DNA of 64,000 nt from Caballeronia choica (GTDB lineage Bacteria; Pseudomonadota; Gammaproteobacteria; Burkholderiales; Burkholderiaceae): positions 23,530 through 87,529 of the forward strand of contig NZ_FCON02000023.1 of the NCBI RefSeq assembly GCF_001544535.1, read 5' to 3'. How positions within the stretch are numbered: the stretch's first letter is position 1; each line of letters opens with the position of its first letter. The notes beneath the pieces are model-generated. The model did no database searches. It saw only the letters and a program-made list of their open reading frames with translations, and was not told where the DNA came from. Of this stretch, positions 1 through 10,648 are shown one piece after another. The translations under genes were made by a program, and so were the position numbers.

Positions 1-1009
1 GGCCGACCTCAACCAGTTCCCGGTCGGCACCGGTCCGTTCATTTTCCGCAGCTACACGAAGGACGCGACCATCCGCTTCGACGGCAATCCCGACTACTGG
101 AAGCCGAACGAAGTGAAGATCTCGAAGCTGATCTTCTCGATCACGCCGGATGCCGCCGTGCGCGTCCAGAAGATGAAGAACAACGAATGCCAGGTGATGA
201 GCTATCCGCGTCCGGGCGACATCGCGTCGCTGAAGGCGGCATCGAACCTGGATACGCCGTCGCAGGCGGGCTTCAACGAAGGTTACGTCGCGTACAACGT
301 GACGAAGAAGAACCTCGGCAACACCGACGTGCGCCGTGCGCTCGACATGGCGATCAACAAGAAGGCGATCATCGAATCGGTGTATCAGGGCGCGGGGCAG
401 GCGGCCGTCGCTCCGATGCCGCCGACGCAGTGGTCCTATGACAAGAACCTGAAGGGCCAGTCCTACGACACCGCGAAGGCCAAGGAACTGCTGACAAAGG
501 CGGGCTTCCCGAACGGCTTCGAAATCACGCTGTGGGCGATGCCGGTCCAGCGCGCCTACAACCCGAACGCGCGTCTGATGGCCGAGATGATCCAGGCCGA
601 CTGGGCGAAGATCGGCGTGAAGGCGAATATCGTCTCGTATGAATGGGGCGAATACCTGAAACGCGCGCATGCGGGCGAGCACGACGCACTGCTGATCGGC
701 TGGACGGGCGACAACGGCGACCCCGACAACTGGCTCGGCACGCTGCTCGGCTGCGACGCGGTGAAGGGCAGCAACTTCTCGAAGTGGTGCTACAAGCCGT
801 TCGACGACCTGGTCAGCAAGGGCCGCGTGTCAAGCGACGTTGCGCAGCGCACCAAGGTCTACACCGACGCGCAGCAGATCTTCGCGCAGCAACTGCCGTT
901 CTCGCCGATCGCTCACTCGACCGTCTACCAGCCCGTCAGCAAGAAGGTGACGGACATGAAGATCGAGCCGCTCGGCTATGTCCGCTTCGATGGCGTCGGT
1001 ATGCAGTAA
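1..1009 (+). CDS. dppA: Dipeptide ABC transporter substrate-binding protein, 5' end outside the window
   Basis: The frame is already open at base 2 and ends with TAA at 1007-1009, giving the last 335 residues of a family 5 solute-binding protein. Family members are about 530 residues, so roughly the first 200 (signal peptide and first lobe) lie upstream. Visible family features are the PVGTGPF stretch near the start and the RRALDMAINKK segment. The protein would bind di/oligopeptides in the periplasm and deliver them to the DppBC permease encoded next. A GTG at 113 is internal and not a start. The exact ligand (dipeptide, delta-aminolevulinate, haem) cannot be read from the sequence. Confidence 0.9.
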   Translation, partial: ADLNQFPVGTGPFIFRSYTKDATIRFDGNPDYWKPNEVKISKLIFSITPDAAVRVQKMKNNECQVMSYPRPGDIASLKAASNLDTPSQAGFNEGYVAYNVTKKNLGNTDVRRALDMAINKKAIIESVYQGAGQAAVAPMPPTQWSYDKNLKGQSYDTAKAKELLTKAGFPNGFEITLWAMPVQRAYNPNARLMAEMIQADWAKIGVKANIVSYEWGEYLKRAHAGEHDALLIGWTGDNGDPDNWLGTLLGCDAVKGSNFSKWCYKPFDDLVSKGRVSSDVAQRTKVYTDAQQIFAQQLPFSPIAHSTVYQPVSKKVTDMKIEPLGYVRFDGVGMQ

Positions 1010-1059
1010 GCTTGAAAGCGGTACGCTTTTTGCACTAATTCATAACTAGTCGAAAAGGT

Positions 1060-1105
1060 CCGGCGACAAGGGTCACGAGCCCGCGTCGCCGGTTGCATTT
1101 TTCCT
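1060..1105 (+). terminator. Stem-loop between dppA and dppB, probable attenuator or mRNA-end stabiliser
   Basis: An 8-bp perfect stem (CCGGCGAC at 1060-1067, GTCGCCGG at 1085-1092) encloses a loop with a further GGG/CCC pairing and is followed by TTGCATTTTT. It lies in the 112-bp gap between the binding-protein gene and the permease genes. Such hairpins commonly let binding proteins be made in excess over membrane subunits. Partial termination is inferred. Confidence 0.55.
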
Positions 1106-1121
1106 CCCCAAAGAGACGACC

Positions 1122-2132
1122 ATGTTCCGATTCGTTTTGCGGCGCATAGGGATGGTGATTCCGACCTTCATCGGCATCACGATTCTCGCGTTCGCACTCA
1201 TCCACCTGATCCCGGGCGACCCCATCGAAGTCATGATGGGCGAGCGCGGCGTGGACCCGGCGATGCACGCCGAAGCCATGAAGCGCCTGGGGCTCGACGA
1301 GCCGCTGCCGCTTCAGTATCTCCACTATGTCGGCCATGCGCTGAAGGGCGACCTCGGCATGTCGATCATCACGAATACGAGCGTGATGGGCGAGTTTGCG
1401 GCGCGCTTTCCCGCCACGCTCGAACTGTCGATCTGCGCGATGATCTTCGCGCTCGTGGTCGGCCTGCCGGCGGGCGTCATCGCGGCGCTCAGGCGCGGCA
1501 CGGTCATCGATCACGGCGTGATGGGCACCGCGCTCACCGGCTATTCGATGCCGATCTTCTGGTGGGGCTTGATCCTCATCATGTTCTTCTCGGCGAAGCT
1601 CGGCTGGACGCCGGTGTCGGGCCGCATCGCGGTCGAGTACGACATCCCGCACGTCACGGGCTTCATGCTGTGGGACGCGCTCTTCTCCACCGACGAAGGC
1701 GCGTTCAAGTCCGCCGTCAGCCACCTGATCCTGCCGACTATCGTGCTCGGCACGATTCCGCTGGCCGTCATCGCGCGGATGACGCGATCGTCGATGCTCG
1801 AAGTGCTGCGCGAGGACTACATCCGCACCGCGCGCGCAAAGGGCCTCGCGCCCGGACGGGTCGTGGTCGTGCATGCGCTGCGCAACGCGCTGATCCCCGT
1901 CGTCACCGTGATCGGCCTGCAGGTCGGCACGCTGCTCGCGGGCGCCGTGCTGACCGAAACGTTGTTCTCATGGCCGGGCGTCGGCAAATGGCTCATCGAC
2001 GCGATCTCCCGCCGCGACTATCCGGTCGTGCAGGGCGGCATCCTGATGATCGCGACGCTGGTCATTGTGGTGAACCTCGTCGTGGATCTGCTCTACGGCG
2101 TGTTGAACCCGCGCATTCGCCATACGAGGTAA
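1122..2132 (+). CDS. dppB: Dipeptide ABC transporter permease DppB
   Basis: A 336-residue inner-membrane permease, the usual length for DppB/OppB. An N-terminal membrane helix (about residues 9-30) is followed by a periplasmic loop containing IPGDP. The cytoplasmic EAA coupling loop is visible at REDYIRTARAKGLAPGRV, ending in HALRNALIP. It pairs with DppC to form the channel. The ATG at 1122 is preceded only by a weak purine-rich site (AAAGAGA). dppC starts four bases after its stop, so the two are translated from one transcript. Confidence 0.93.
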   Translation: MFRFVLRRIGMVIPTFIGITILAFALIHLIPGDPIEVMMGERGVDPAMHAEAMKRLGLDEPLPLQYLHYVGHALKGDLGMSIITNTSVMGEFAARFPATLELSICAMIFALVVGLPAGVIAALRRGTVIDHGVMGTALTGYSMPIFWWGLILIMFFSAKLGWTPVSGRIAVEYDIPHVTGFMLWDALFSTDEGAFKSAVSHLILPTIVLGTIPLAVIARMTRSSMLEVLREDYIRTARAKGLAPGRVVVVHALRNALIPVVTVIGLQVGTLLAGAVLTETLFSWPGVGKWLIDAISRRDYPVVQGGILMIATLVIVVNLVVDLLYGVLNPRIRHTR

Positions 2133-2136
2133 AAAC

Positions 2137-3057
2137 GTGGCCGACATCCAAAACAACCTCCCCCCCCAAGCCGTCACGCCACCGCCGAGCGGGCGCCTGG
2201 TCGCGGGCCGCGAATTCTGGGCGAACTTCTCGCGCAATCGCGGTGCCGTGGTCGCGGGCGCGATCGTGCTCGTGCTGATCTTCATCGCGCTCTTCGCGCC
2301 GCTGATCGCGCCGCACAGTCCGATCGAGCAATATCGCGACTACGTGAAAATTCCGCCCGCGTGGCTCGAAGGCGGCAACCATCAGTTCCTGCTCGGCACC
2401 GACGAAGCCGGCCGCGACATCCTCTCGCGCCTGATGTACGGTGCGCGGCTGTCGTTCTGGATCGGCTTCGTGTCGGTCGTGCTCGCGCTGATTCCGGGCG
2501 TCGTGCTCGGGCTCATGGCCGCGTTCTTCCACTGGCTCGACACGCCGATCATGCGCGTGATGGACGTGCTGCTCGCGCTGCCTTCGCTGTTGCTGGCAGT
2601 GGCGGTGGTCGCGATCATCGGGCCGGGACTCGTCAATACGATGCTCGCGATCGCGATCGTCGCGCTGCCCGGTTATGTGCGTCTCACGCGCGCATCGGCG
2701 CTCGGCGAACTGCAGAAGGAGTACGTGACGGCGTCGCGCGTGGCCGGTGCCGGCACCGTGCGCCTGATGTTCTCGCAAGTGCTGCCGAACTGCGCGGCGC
2801 CGCTGATCGTGCAGGCCACGCTGGGTTTCTCCTCCGCGATCCTCGATGCCGCCGCGCTCGGCTTCCTCGGCCTCGGCGTCCAGCCGCCGGCGGCGGAATG
2901 GGGCGCGATGCTCGCTTCGGCGCGCGACTACATCGAAAGCGCGTGGTGGATCGTCACGATGCCGGGTCTTTCGATCCTGGTCTCGGTGCTCGTCATCAAC
3001 CTCCTCGGCGACGGGCTGCGCGATGCGCTCGATCCCAAACTGAAACGGATGGCATGA
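2137..3057 (+). CDS. dppC: Dipeptide ABC transporter permease DppC
   Basis: A 306-residue partner permease. A cytoplasmic N-terminal tail is followed by a first helix (about residues 36-57) typical of DppC/OppC and then the binding-protein-dependent transport domain. The EAA loop reads [19 protein letters not shown]. The start is GTG at 2137, four bases after the dppB stop. The next gene begins one base after its stop. Subfamily rests on length and operon position. Confidence 0.92.
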   Translation: MADIQNNLPPQAVTPPPSGRLVAGREFWANFSRNRGAVVAGAIVLVLIFIALFAPLIAPHSPIEQYRDYVKIPPAWLEGGNHQFLLGTDEAGRDILSRLMYGARLSFWIGFVSVVLALIPGVVLGLMAAFFHWLDTPIMRVMDVLLALPSLLLAVAVVAIIGPGLVNTMLAIAIVALPGYVRLTRASALGELQKEYVTASRVAGAGTVRLMFSQVLPNCAAPLIVQATLGFSSAILDAAALGFLGLGVQPPAAEWGAMLASARDYIESAWWIVTMPGLSILVSVLVINLLGDGLRDALDPKLKRMA

Positions 3058-3058
3058 C

Positions 3059-4050
3059 ATGAGCGATCTATTGACTATCCGCAATCTCGAAGTCAGCTTC
3101 GCCGGCACGCAGGCGGTCGATCGCATCGACTTGTCGGTCGAGCCGGGTGAAGTGGTCGGCGTGGTCGGCGAATCGGGTTCGGGCAAGAGCGTCACGATGA
3201 TGGCGCTGATGGGCCTGATCGACGCGCCCGGCAAGGTAACCGCCGATGAAGTCACGTTCGATGGGAAGGACTTGCTGAAGGCGTCGGCGCGCGAGCGTCG
3301 CAAGATCATCGGCAAGGACATCGCGATGGTGTTCCAGGACGCGCTCTCCAGCCTGAACCCGAGCTACACCGTCGGCTACCAGATCAAGGAAGTGCTGAAA
3401 CTGCACGAAGGCCTGCGCGGCGACGCGCTGAACCGCCGCGCGCTGGAACTGCTCGATCAGGTCGGCATCCCCGATGCGAAGAGCCGCATCAACGCGTTTC
3501 CGCACCAGATGTCGGGCGGGATGAACCAGCGCGTGATGATCGCGATGGCGGTCGCGTGCAACCCGAAGCTCCTGATCGCCGACGAGCCGACCACCGCGCT
3601 CGACGTGACGATCCAGGCGCAGATCATGGAACTGCTCGTGCAGTTGCAACGGGAGCGCGGCATGGCGCTCGTGCTGATTTCGCACGATCTCGCGGTCGTG
3701 TCGGAAGTGGCGCAGCGCGTGGCCGTGATGTACGCGGGCGAGATCATCGAGACGAATCGCGTGCCGACGATCTTCAGCGAGCCGCATCATCCGTACACGG
3801 AAGCGCTGCTGGCCGCGATCCCCGAGCACAGCCGCGGCGCCGAGCGTCTCGCGGCGTTGCCGGGCATGGTGCCGGGCCGCGACGACCGCCCGAGCGGCTG
3901 TCTCTTCGCGCCGCGTTGCAAGTACGCTATCGACGAGTGCTGGAAAGGCCGACCGGCGCTCGCGCAACTCGATCCGAATGACGCCGCCGTGCGGGCGCGC
4001 TGCATCAAGCCGCTCAACCTGCAGGCCGTCGTTGAACATGGAGGCGCGCG

Positions 4051-4054
<4 letters not shown>
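3059..4054 (+). CDS. dppD: Dipeptide ABC transporter ATP-binding protein DppD
   Basis: A 331-residue ATPase. Walker A GESGSGKS lies at residues 37-44, the signature is SGGMNQRV (Met-Asn in place of the common Gln-Gln), and Walker B is [12 protein letters not shown]. The C-terminal oligopeptide-transporter extension carries a cysteine-bearing segment ([15 protein letters not shown]). It energises DppBC as a heterodimer with DppF. Its last four bases (ATGA) are shared with the dppF start. Confidence 0.94.
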
Positions 4055-5047
<993 letters not shown>

Positions 5048-5055
<8 letters not shown>

Positions 5056-6112
5056 TTCGCGGGCGGCGCGCACGATCACGCGCCGCTTCGCGTTTGGCGC
5101 AGTGGCAGCGGTGCTGGCGATGGCCTGCGCGCAGTTCGCGCCGGCCGCGCTCGCCGTGGGCGGCTCGCCGCCCGCTGGCGTGCAGCCGCTCGGCGCTTCG
5201 TCCCCGGGCACGGCGCCGCCGCCGGCGCGCACCGATCGCTCCGACGGCACCACGGCGAGCGGTCCGGTGCGGGCCCAGCCGCCGCACATGCCGTTCTACG
5301 TCGCGACCAAAGGTCAGACGACGCTCTATCTGCTCGGCACGCTGCATGTCGGCTACGCGAACGACTATCCCGCCGAGCAGCCGTTTCGCAAGCCGATTCT
5401 CGCCGCGCTCGACGCATCGCCGACGCTGGCGCTCGAAATCTCCCCCGACGATCTGCTCTTCTCGCAGGAAGACGTGACGCGCTACGGCATGTGTCGCAGC
5501 GAGTGCCTGCTCGACTATCTGCCGGACTCGATGTGGCAGAAGGTCGAGGCGCGCATGCGCAGCAACCCCGCCGCGCTGGCGCAGTTGCGGCACACGCGGC
5601 CGTGGCTCGCGTCGATGCTGGTGGAAACCTACGACACGCTCAAGGCCGGCTTTCTGAGCGAGTACGGCACCGAGGCGCAATTGCAGGATGTGTACCTGAG
5701 GGCGCGGGGCAGGATCGTCGGACTGGAGACGCTCAACGAGCAGATATCGACGTTCACGAAGCTGACGTCGGCGCAACAGCGCGAAATGCTCGCGCAGGAT
5801 CTCGTGCAGACGCCGGCGGAGAACGTCGCCGATGTGAAGGAACTGCATCGGCTGTGGCGCATCGGCGATGCCGATGCGCTCAAGGCCTGGGACGATGCCA
5901 AGGGGCAGAAGCTCGCGCGGTCGAAGGCGCTGGCGGCTTCCGTCGATAATCGCGTGGTCTATGAGCGCAACCGGCGATTTGTCACGCGCATGCTGGCGAT
6001 CGCGGCGCCGAACAAACCGGTGTTTGTCGCGATCGGGGCGCTGCATCTGGGCGGGGAGCGCGGGGTGCTCGAGTTGCTCAGGCGGCGGGGGTTTGTGGTG
6101 GAGGCGGGGTGA
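5048..6112 (+). CDS. TraB/GumN family protein (Tiki-like fold)
   Basis: A 354-residue protein with an N-terminal hydrophobic export signal (about residues 14-37) and a Pro/Ala-rich linker, followed by a TraB/GumN domain. The two GxxH motifs of that superfamily are visible: GTLH at 97-100 and GALH at 330-333, the latter followed by a conserved GERGVLELLRRRGF-type ending. Eukaryotic Tiki relatives are metalloproteases; the bacterial substrate is unknown. It is probably periplasmic. The ATG at 5048 lies inside dppF (8-bp overlap), so expression is coupled to the peptide transporter. Confidence 0.82.
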
Positions 6113-6213
6113 GGGCGTTATGGTTTTTGCGTTTCGGAGTTATCTGGTTGTTCCCCAAGGCATGAGGTGGCTAAAAGTCGAAGCTCCATAACGAATAAAA
6201 AAGGAGCCTGGAC

Positions 6214-7356
6214 GTGAGACGTTACTACATCAAAGTCGGCGACAAGACGACGAGCGGCGCGACAGTCATCGAAGGGATGAGCGGCGCCAGTCATCACGGG
6301 GTGCCGTTGTCGTTCATCGGCGCGAAGATCTACTGCCCGACGTGCAAGTCGGACGGAGTCATCATGCCGCAAGGCCCGCGCCGGCCCGATAACTGGATGG
6401 GCAAGCAATCCGCACTCGATAACGATTTCGGCATGTGCGCGTGCCGGCCAGTGCCGGTTTTGATCGCGTCACAGAACAATATGTCGATGTCGTTCGAGGT
6501 GCATGAGCTTGCGCGGATGGGTTTTTCTGCGACCGGGGGAAGGCTCGCTGGGGTATCGGGCGTCGGGAATGCCGCTCCGCTTGTGCGTTCGGCTGCGGAT
6601 ACGGGCGGCGAGGCAGATCCGTCGCCCACGCCGCAAGGCAGTGGGGCGGCGGACTGTTCTTATCTGGACGGGTCGAAGGGTCGTATCGATGCACCAGCCG
6701 AGTTCTACGCTCACGACAAACCGGTGTCGCTTTCAGCCGGAAGACCGACGCAGGCGGATTTCCCGAGCGGCGGGCTCACATCAGCGACGGAATACGACGC
6801 AACCGTAGGCGGCAAGACGGTTCCGATCTACGTCCCGACGCGAACACCTGCGGACGGCGCGCCGATGATCGGCCAGACGCAACTGGCGGAAGCGCTTGAA
6901 GCGTTGCCGCCTCGGCATCTGGAAAATATCGGCCGAATCACGACCAACGCCTCGCCCAATCCAGACGACATACACTGGCAACAACGTTACGACGATGCCA
7001 GTTTTTCGTCGGCGGCGACCGCCGATATCAAACAAGGCGTTGCGTTCTTCCCCTGGAAGGCGTGGAAAGGCCAGTCGTCAATTCCGCAGCAGTACATCGA
7101 CAGTACGATGCTGCACGAGACCGGGCATCAGATGAGTGAAGCGTTATGGCACGAGAAGCCTGCCATGAAACTCGCGTATGAAAACGCCATCGCCCACGAC
7201 GGGCAGGCGCCATCGCGATACGCGGAGCAGAACATCAATGAGGACTTTGCGGAGTCGGCGAACATGTATTGGTCGAGCAAGGGCACGCCGTGCGAAGCAG
7301 AGGGCCGTAGGCGTTATCCGGCTCGATATCGCTACTTCGATTCGATTTCGCAATGA
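6214..7356 (+). CDS. PAAR-domain protein with C-terminal zinc metallopeptidase domain; predicted type VI secretion effector
   Basis: A 380-residue two-part protein. Residues 1 to about 90 form a PAAR-type tip domain (IKVGDKTTSGATV, then HGVPLSFIGAKIYCPTC, then a Cys-x-Cys). Residues about 100-290 are unassigned and partly Gly/Pro-rich. The C-terminus has an HExxH zinc motif (HETGH, 301-305) and, 38-42 residues later, NEDFAES, supplying a candidate third ligand Glu347 (or Glu343). This spacing and wording resemble the anthrax lethal factor-like (ATLF) gluzincin domain. The start is GTG at 6214 behind a strong AAGGAG. No T6SS structural gene is in the window. Only one base separates it from the lipoprotein gene. 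Effector function is inferred from architecture. Confidence 0.8.
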   Translation: MRRYYIKVGDKTTSGATVIEGMSGASHHGVPLSFIGAKIYCPTCKSDGVIMPQGPRRPDNWMGKQSALDNDFGMCACRPVPVLIASQNNMSMSFEVHELARMGFSATGGRLAGVSGVGNAAPLVRSAADTGGEADPSPTPQGSGAADCSYLDGSKGRIDAPAEFYAHDKPVSLSAGRPTQADFPSGGLTSATEYDATVGGKTVPIYVPTRTPADGAPMIGQTQLAEALEALPPRHLENIGRITTNASPNPDDIHWQQRYDDASFSSAATADIKQGVAFFPWKAWKGQSSIPQQYIDSTMLHETGHQMSEALWHEKPAMKLAYENAIAHDGQAPSRYAEQNINEDFAESANMYWSSKGTPCEAEGRRRYPARYRYFDSISQ

Positions 7357-7357
7357 A

Positions 7358-7927
7358 ATGAAAAAACCGCTTGCGTTCGCTATCGCCATCACTATCGCAT
7401 CCGCGATTGCTGCCGGTTGCGCTGTTCAAACAGGAAACGAGGTCATGTCAAAGAAGTTCTCGCTCGAAGGTTTTCAAGCTGCCAATCTGCCGCATCCCGG
7501 AACCATCACCTTTATTGAATCATGGAACGACAAACCCAAAACTGAATCCGCCGATCAATATCCCGATTCTTTCAAGTTTCGATGCATCGATGAGAATGAA
7601 GATATTGTTCCGAGAGATCGCGCACAGTTGTGCATTCCGATCATGGAGTTCAATGTCAAGGCTGTCGATGAAGCGGGCAATCCGCATCCGTTCAAAGGGG
7701 CGCACTTCATCTCGATCACGGCTTACGGGCCGAATCACCGGTTTGTCGAAGTAACCGATTCCGTTCCACAGTCCCCGTCGCCATTGCCCGAGCCGCCGAG
7801 AATTTCCCCGAAGACGCCGTCGGCCACGGAACCCCCGGGCGCGCGGTTGGCAACGCCACGTTCAGTATCGGCCAGAAAGCCGATGGGATTCTGGGAGAGG
7901 ATCAGAAAAGCGATGCGTGGGATCTGA
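7358..7927 (+). CDS. Lipoprotein of unknown family, candidate immunity protein of the PAAR-metallopeptidase
   Basis: A 189-residue protein with a short basic start (MKKP), a hydrophobic segment and a lipobox AAGC ending at Cys21; Ala at +2 favours the outer membrane. The mature domain (about 22-132) matches no family I recognise and has two further cysteines (Cys76, Cys92). Residues about 135-165 are Pro/Ser/Thr-rich and the C-terminus is basic. The ATG at 7358 follows the effector stop after one base (TGA-A-ATG), so the two are co-translated. Base composition looks less GC-rich than its neighbours, hinting at acquisition. An immunity role is inferred from position and the lipoprotein signal. 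Confidence 0.65.
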   Translation: MKKPLAFAIAITIASAIAAGCAVQTGNEVMSKKFSLEGFQAANLPHPGTITFIESWNDKPKTESADQYPDSFKFRCIDENEDIVPRDRAQLCIPIMEFNVKAVDEAGNPHPFKGAHFISITAYGPNHRFVEVTDSVPQSPSPLPEPPRISPKTPSATEPPGARLATPRSVSARKPMGFWERIRKAMRGI

Positions 7928-7996
7928 GGGAGGGTAAGAACCGATCTCGGAACGATGCTGCTTTATTTTGCACTAGATGGCATCGCCGCTAACAGT

Positions 7997-8027
7997 GCCG
8001 GCGTGAGGGCACATCCCCCACGCCGGC
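7997..8027. terminator. GC-rich stem-loop between convergent genes
   Basis: A 9-bp perfect stem (GCCGGCGTG at 7997-8005, CACGCCGGC at 8019-8027) is extended by GGG/CCC pairing across one bulge. It sits between the lipoprotein gene (+) and DUF979 (-). No T-tract follows on either strand, so termination by it is uncertain. Confidence 0.4.
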
Positions 8028-8036
8028 CGCGCTAAA

Positions 8037-8993
8037 TCACAAAAACATCAACCAGTTCAACAACACAATATTCACGATCAACAGGGAAAGCGCCGTCGGC
8101 ACCTGCACCTTGATCACCGCATTCTTGTCCGGCAACTCCAGCAACGCCGCCGGCACGATATTGAAGTTCGCGGCCATCGGCGTCATCAACGTCCCGCAGT
8201 AGCCCGAGAACATGCCAATCGCGACCATCGTGGCCGGATTACCGTGGAACACGCCGACAAGAATCGGCACCCCCACGCCACCCGTCATCACCGGAAACGC
8301 CGCGAAGCCATTGCCCATCACCATCGTGAAGAGCGCCATGCCGACGCAATACACCGCCACCGCAACGAGCCGGTAATCGAGGTTCACATAAGCCGTCGTG
8401 ACATGCGCGACGGCCTTGCCGACACCCGCATCGGAGAACACGAGCCCGAGCATGCCGAGCATCTGCGGCAGCACCGCAGCCCACGACAGCGCATCGATCA
8501 GCCGCCGCGTCTCCTTCATCGATTGCCCGACGGTATCGCGCGTCATGACGCAGGCGATCCCGAGCGCGATCACGCAGCCGATGCCGAAGCCGATCAGCGT
8601 CACGTTCTTCAGTTCGATCAGCGGCGTGCCGCCGAACACGACATGGCTCGCGCCGAGCGTCACGATCACGGTGACGACCGGAATCGTCAGCGCCGGGATG
8701 AACAGCTTGTTGCCGAGACGCATCGCGCTCTGGCGGCGCGTTTCGTCGGAGAGCATCTTCGGTTTGGCGCCGGTCACCCCGCCGAAGCCGGCGATGAGCG
8801 CCATCGCGACCACGAGCACGCCCACGACAGCGGGCGGCAGCAGGTCGCCGATCAGGAAGATCGACGCATAGACGAGCCAGAACACGCCGGTGCTAAGGCG
8901 GCGCGGGTGCGACCGGTCGGTGATGATCATCCCGCCGACGACCACCAGCACGAGCCCGACGAGATAAAACAGATAGTTGATCGTGAGCGTCAT
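8037..8993 (-). CDS. DUF979 family membrane protein, probable transporter subunit
   Basis: A 318-residue, very hydrophobic protein with roughly ten predicted membrane segments and a Gly-rich C-terminal half (VMGNGFAAFPVMTGGVGVP and GMFSGYCGTLMTPMAANF), matching DUF979 as I recall it. The ATG at 8993 overlaps the stop of the DUF969 gene (ATGA, 8990-8993), so the two are translationally coupled. DUF969/DUF979 pairs occur beside pyroglutamate-metabolising enzymes, and here they follow 5-oxoprolinase genes. A role in 5-oxoproline transport is inferred; no biochemical function is visible. Confidence 0.82.
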   Translation of the reverse strand: MTLTINYLFYLVGLVLVVVGGMIITDRSHPRRLSTGVFWLVYASIFLIGDLLPPAVVGVLVVAMALIAGFGGVTGAKPKMLSDETRRQSAMRLGNKLFIPALTIPVVTVIVTLGASHVVFGGTPLIELKNVTLIGFGIGCVIALGIACVMTRDTVGQSMKETRRLIDALSWAAVLPQMLGMLGLVFSDAGVGKAVAHVTTAYVNLDYRLVAVAVYCVGMALFTMVMGNGFAAFPVMTGGVGVPILVGVFHGNPATMVAIGMFSGYCGTLMTPMAANFNIVPAALLELPDKNAVIKVQVPTALSLLIVNIVLLNWLMFL

Positions 8994-9709
8994 GCCTTTT
9001 CTCCCACGACGTTCCGGGTCAGCGCGCCGAGTTCCTTCGTGAGTCGCCGGTCCAGAAGCCACAGCCGGAAGCCGTGGATGAGAAACGCGCAGATCGCGGT
9101 CGGGATGCCCCACACGGCCACGTGCATCGGCTCGACGACAATCCCCGCTTCCTTCAGGAACGTGACCATCAGCACGATCGCCCCGAACGCGACGAAGATG
9201 TCTTCGCCGAAGAAGAGGCCGACGTTGTCGGTCGCCGCCGAGTACGCGCGCAGCTTGAAGCGGATCGCGTCGGAGAGCTTGCCGAAGCGCGCTTCGGTCG
9301 CGCCTTCCGCCATTGGCGCGAGAAGCGGCCGGACCATCTGCGGATGGCCGCCGAGACCGGTCAGCCCGACTGCCGCCGTCAGTTCGCGAACCAGCAGATA
9401 CACGATCAGGAGGCGCCCGGCGGTGGCCGCCTTGATGCCCGAAATCCAGATCTGCGCGCGTTCGCGCAGGCCGTGACGCTCAAGCAGGCCGATCACCGCG
9501 AGCGGCAGCAGAATGATCAGCGGGATGTTGCGGGTCTTGAGAAACCCCGTGCCGATCGCGGCAAGGATGCGATCGAGCGGAAAATGCGCCGCGAAGCCGG
9601 TGATGATCGCAGCGGCCGCGACGATCAGCATCGGATTGAAGCGCAGGATGAAGCCCACGATGATGACGGCCACGCCGATCAGCGGCCATAGATTGACTGC
9701 GGTTTGCAT
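8990..9709 (-). CDS. DUF969 family membrane protein, probable transporter subunit
   Basis: A 239-residue integral membrane protein beginning MQTAVNLWPLIGVAVIIVG. Several hydrophobic helices are broken by a conserved polar stretch (TGLGGHPQMVRPLLAPMAEGA). The ATG at 9709 has a good GGAG site. It shares ATGA with the following DUF979 gene, so the pair probably forms one membrane complex. It lies 169 bp downstream of pxpA, behind a hairpin that would reduce read-through. Confidence 0.82.
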   Translation of the reverse strand: MQTAVNLWPLIGVAVIIVGFILRFNPMLIVAAAAIITGFAAHFPLDRILAAIGTGFLKTRNIPLIILLPLAVIGLLERHGLRERAQIWISGIKAATAGRLLIVYLLVRELTAAVGLTGLGGHPQMVRPLLAPMAEGATEARFGKLSDAIRFKLRAYSAATDNVGLFFGEDIFVAFGAIVLMVTFLKEAGIVVEPMHVAVWGIPTAICAFLIHGFRLWLLDRRLTKELGALTRNVVGEKA

Positions 9710-9822
9710 GAGATCTCCAAACGGTGACGTCAAGTCCCGGATTCCGGGACGCGTTCCCGATGCGGCCGAACGAAAGCCGCACCGGTTTGCCAGGACGGCT
9801 CTGACGGCCGCCTTTTTGCTAA

Positions 9823-9860
9823 AACGCCCCGCGAACTTCGCGGGGCGTTCAATGCTTTTT
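9823..9860. terminator. Intrinsic terminator after pxpA, bidirectional in form
   Basis: An 11-bp perfect stem (AACGCCCCGCG at 9823-9833, CGCGGGGCGTT at 9839-9849) with a 5-base loop. Read on the minus strand it follows pxpA and is trailed by TTTTAGC; read on the plus strand it is trailed by a run of six T. It separates pxpBCA from the DUF969/DUF979 pair. Confidence 0.75.
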
Positions 9861-9878
9861 TGCCTCCGTACTACGCAA

Positions 9879-10625
9879 TCAGTTGCCGTGCGCCGCACGC
9901 ACTTCGATGCCAGCCGTCGCCAGCGCCGCACGGATGCGTCGCGCGAACGCGAGCGCGTGCGCGCCGTCGCCGTGCAGGCAGATGGTCTGCGCGTTGAGCG
10001 GCACCCATTCGCCGCTCACCGCCTGCACGCGCTGCTCGCGCACCATCGCAAGCGTGCGGTCGAGCACGATGTCCTCGTCGTCGAGCAGCGCGCCCGGCTC
10101 CTTGCGCGGCACGAGTGAGCCGTCGGCGCGATAGCCGCGGTCGGCGAACACTTCCTCGATCGCGACGATCCCCGACTTGCGCGCCGCTTCCACGAGCCCG
10201 CTGTTCGCGAGCCCGAACACCATCAGCGACGGGTCGAAGTCGTGCACGGCCGAGACGATCGCATCGGCGATTTCGGGATTGCGCGCCGCCTGGTTGTAGA
10301 GCGCGCCGTGCGGCTTGACGTGCGCGATGCGCCCGCCCTCCGCCTGCGCGATCGCCGACAGCGCGCCGAGCTGATATAGCACGCCCGCGTAGATCTCGGA
10401 CGCCGGCAGGTCCATCTCCTTGCGGCCGAAGTTCTGGCGGTCGTTGAAGCTCGGGTGCGCGCCGATCGACACGCCCTTTTCGACGGCCCAGCGCACGCAA
10501 TCGCGCATCGCGGTGGCGCCGCCCGCGTGCCAGCCGCACGCAATATTGGCCGAGCTGACCAGGTCGAGCAGGGCTTCGTCGGAGCCGCAGCCTTCGCCGA
10601 GATCGGCGTTGAGATCGATTTCCAT
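9879..10625 (-). CDS. pxpA: 5-oxoprolinase subunit PxpA (LamB/YcsF family)
   Basis: A 248-residue protein opening with the family hallmark [11 protein letters not shown], followed by [17 protein letters not shown] and [10 protein letters not shown]. PxpA works with PxpB and PxpC in ATP-dependent opening of 5-oxoproline (pyroglutamate) to glutamate. I chose ATG 10625 rather than an upstream start at 10661 because family members begin at MEIDLN. The gene is 23 bp downstream of pxpC. Length is normal. Confidence 0.93.
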   Translation of the reverse strand: MEIDLNADLGEGCGSDEALLDLVSSANIACGWHAGGATAMRDCVRWAVEKGVSIGAHPSFNDRQNFGRKEMDLPASEIYAGVLYQLGALSAIAQAEGGRIAHVKPHGALYNQAARNPEIADAIVSAVHDFDPSLMVFGLANSGLVEAARKSGIVAIEEVFADRGYRADGSLVPRKEPGALLDDEDIVLDRTLAMVREQRVQAVSGEWVPLNAQTICLHGDGAHALAFARRIRAALATAGIEVRAAHGN

Positions 10626-10648
10626 GACTATCTTTCCGCTGTTTCGGG

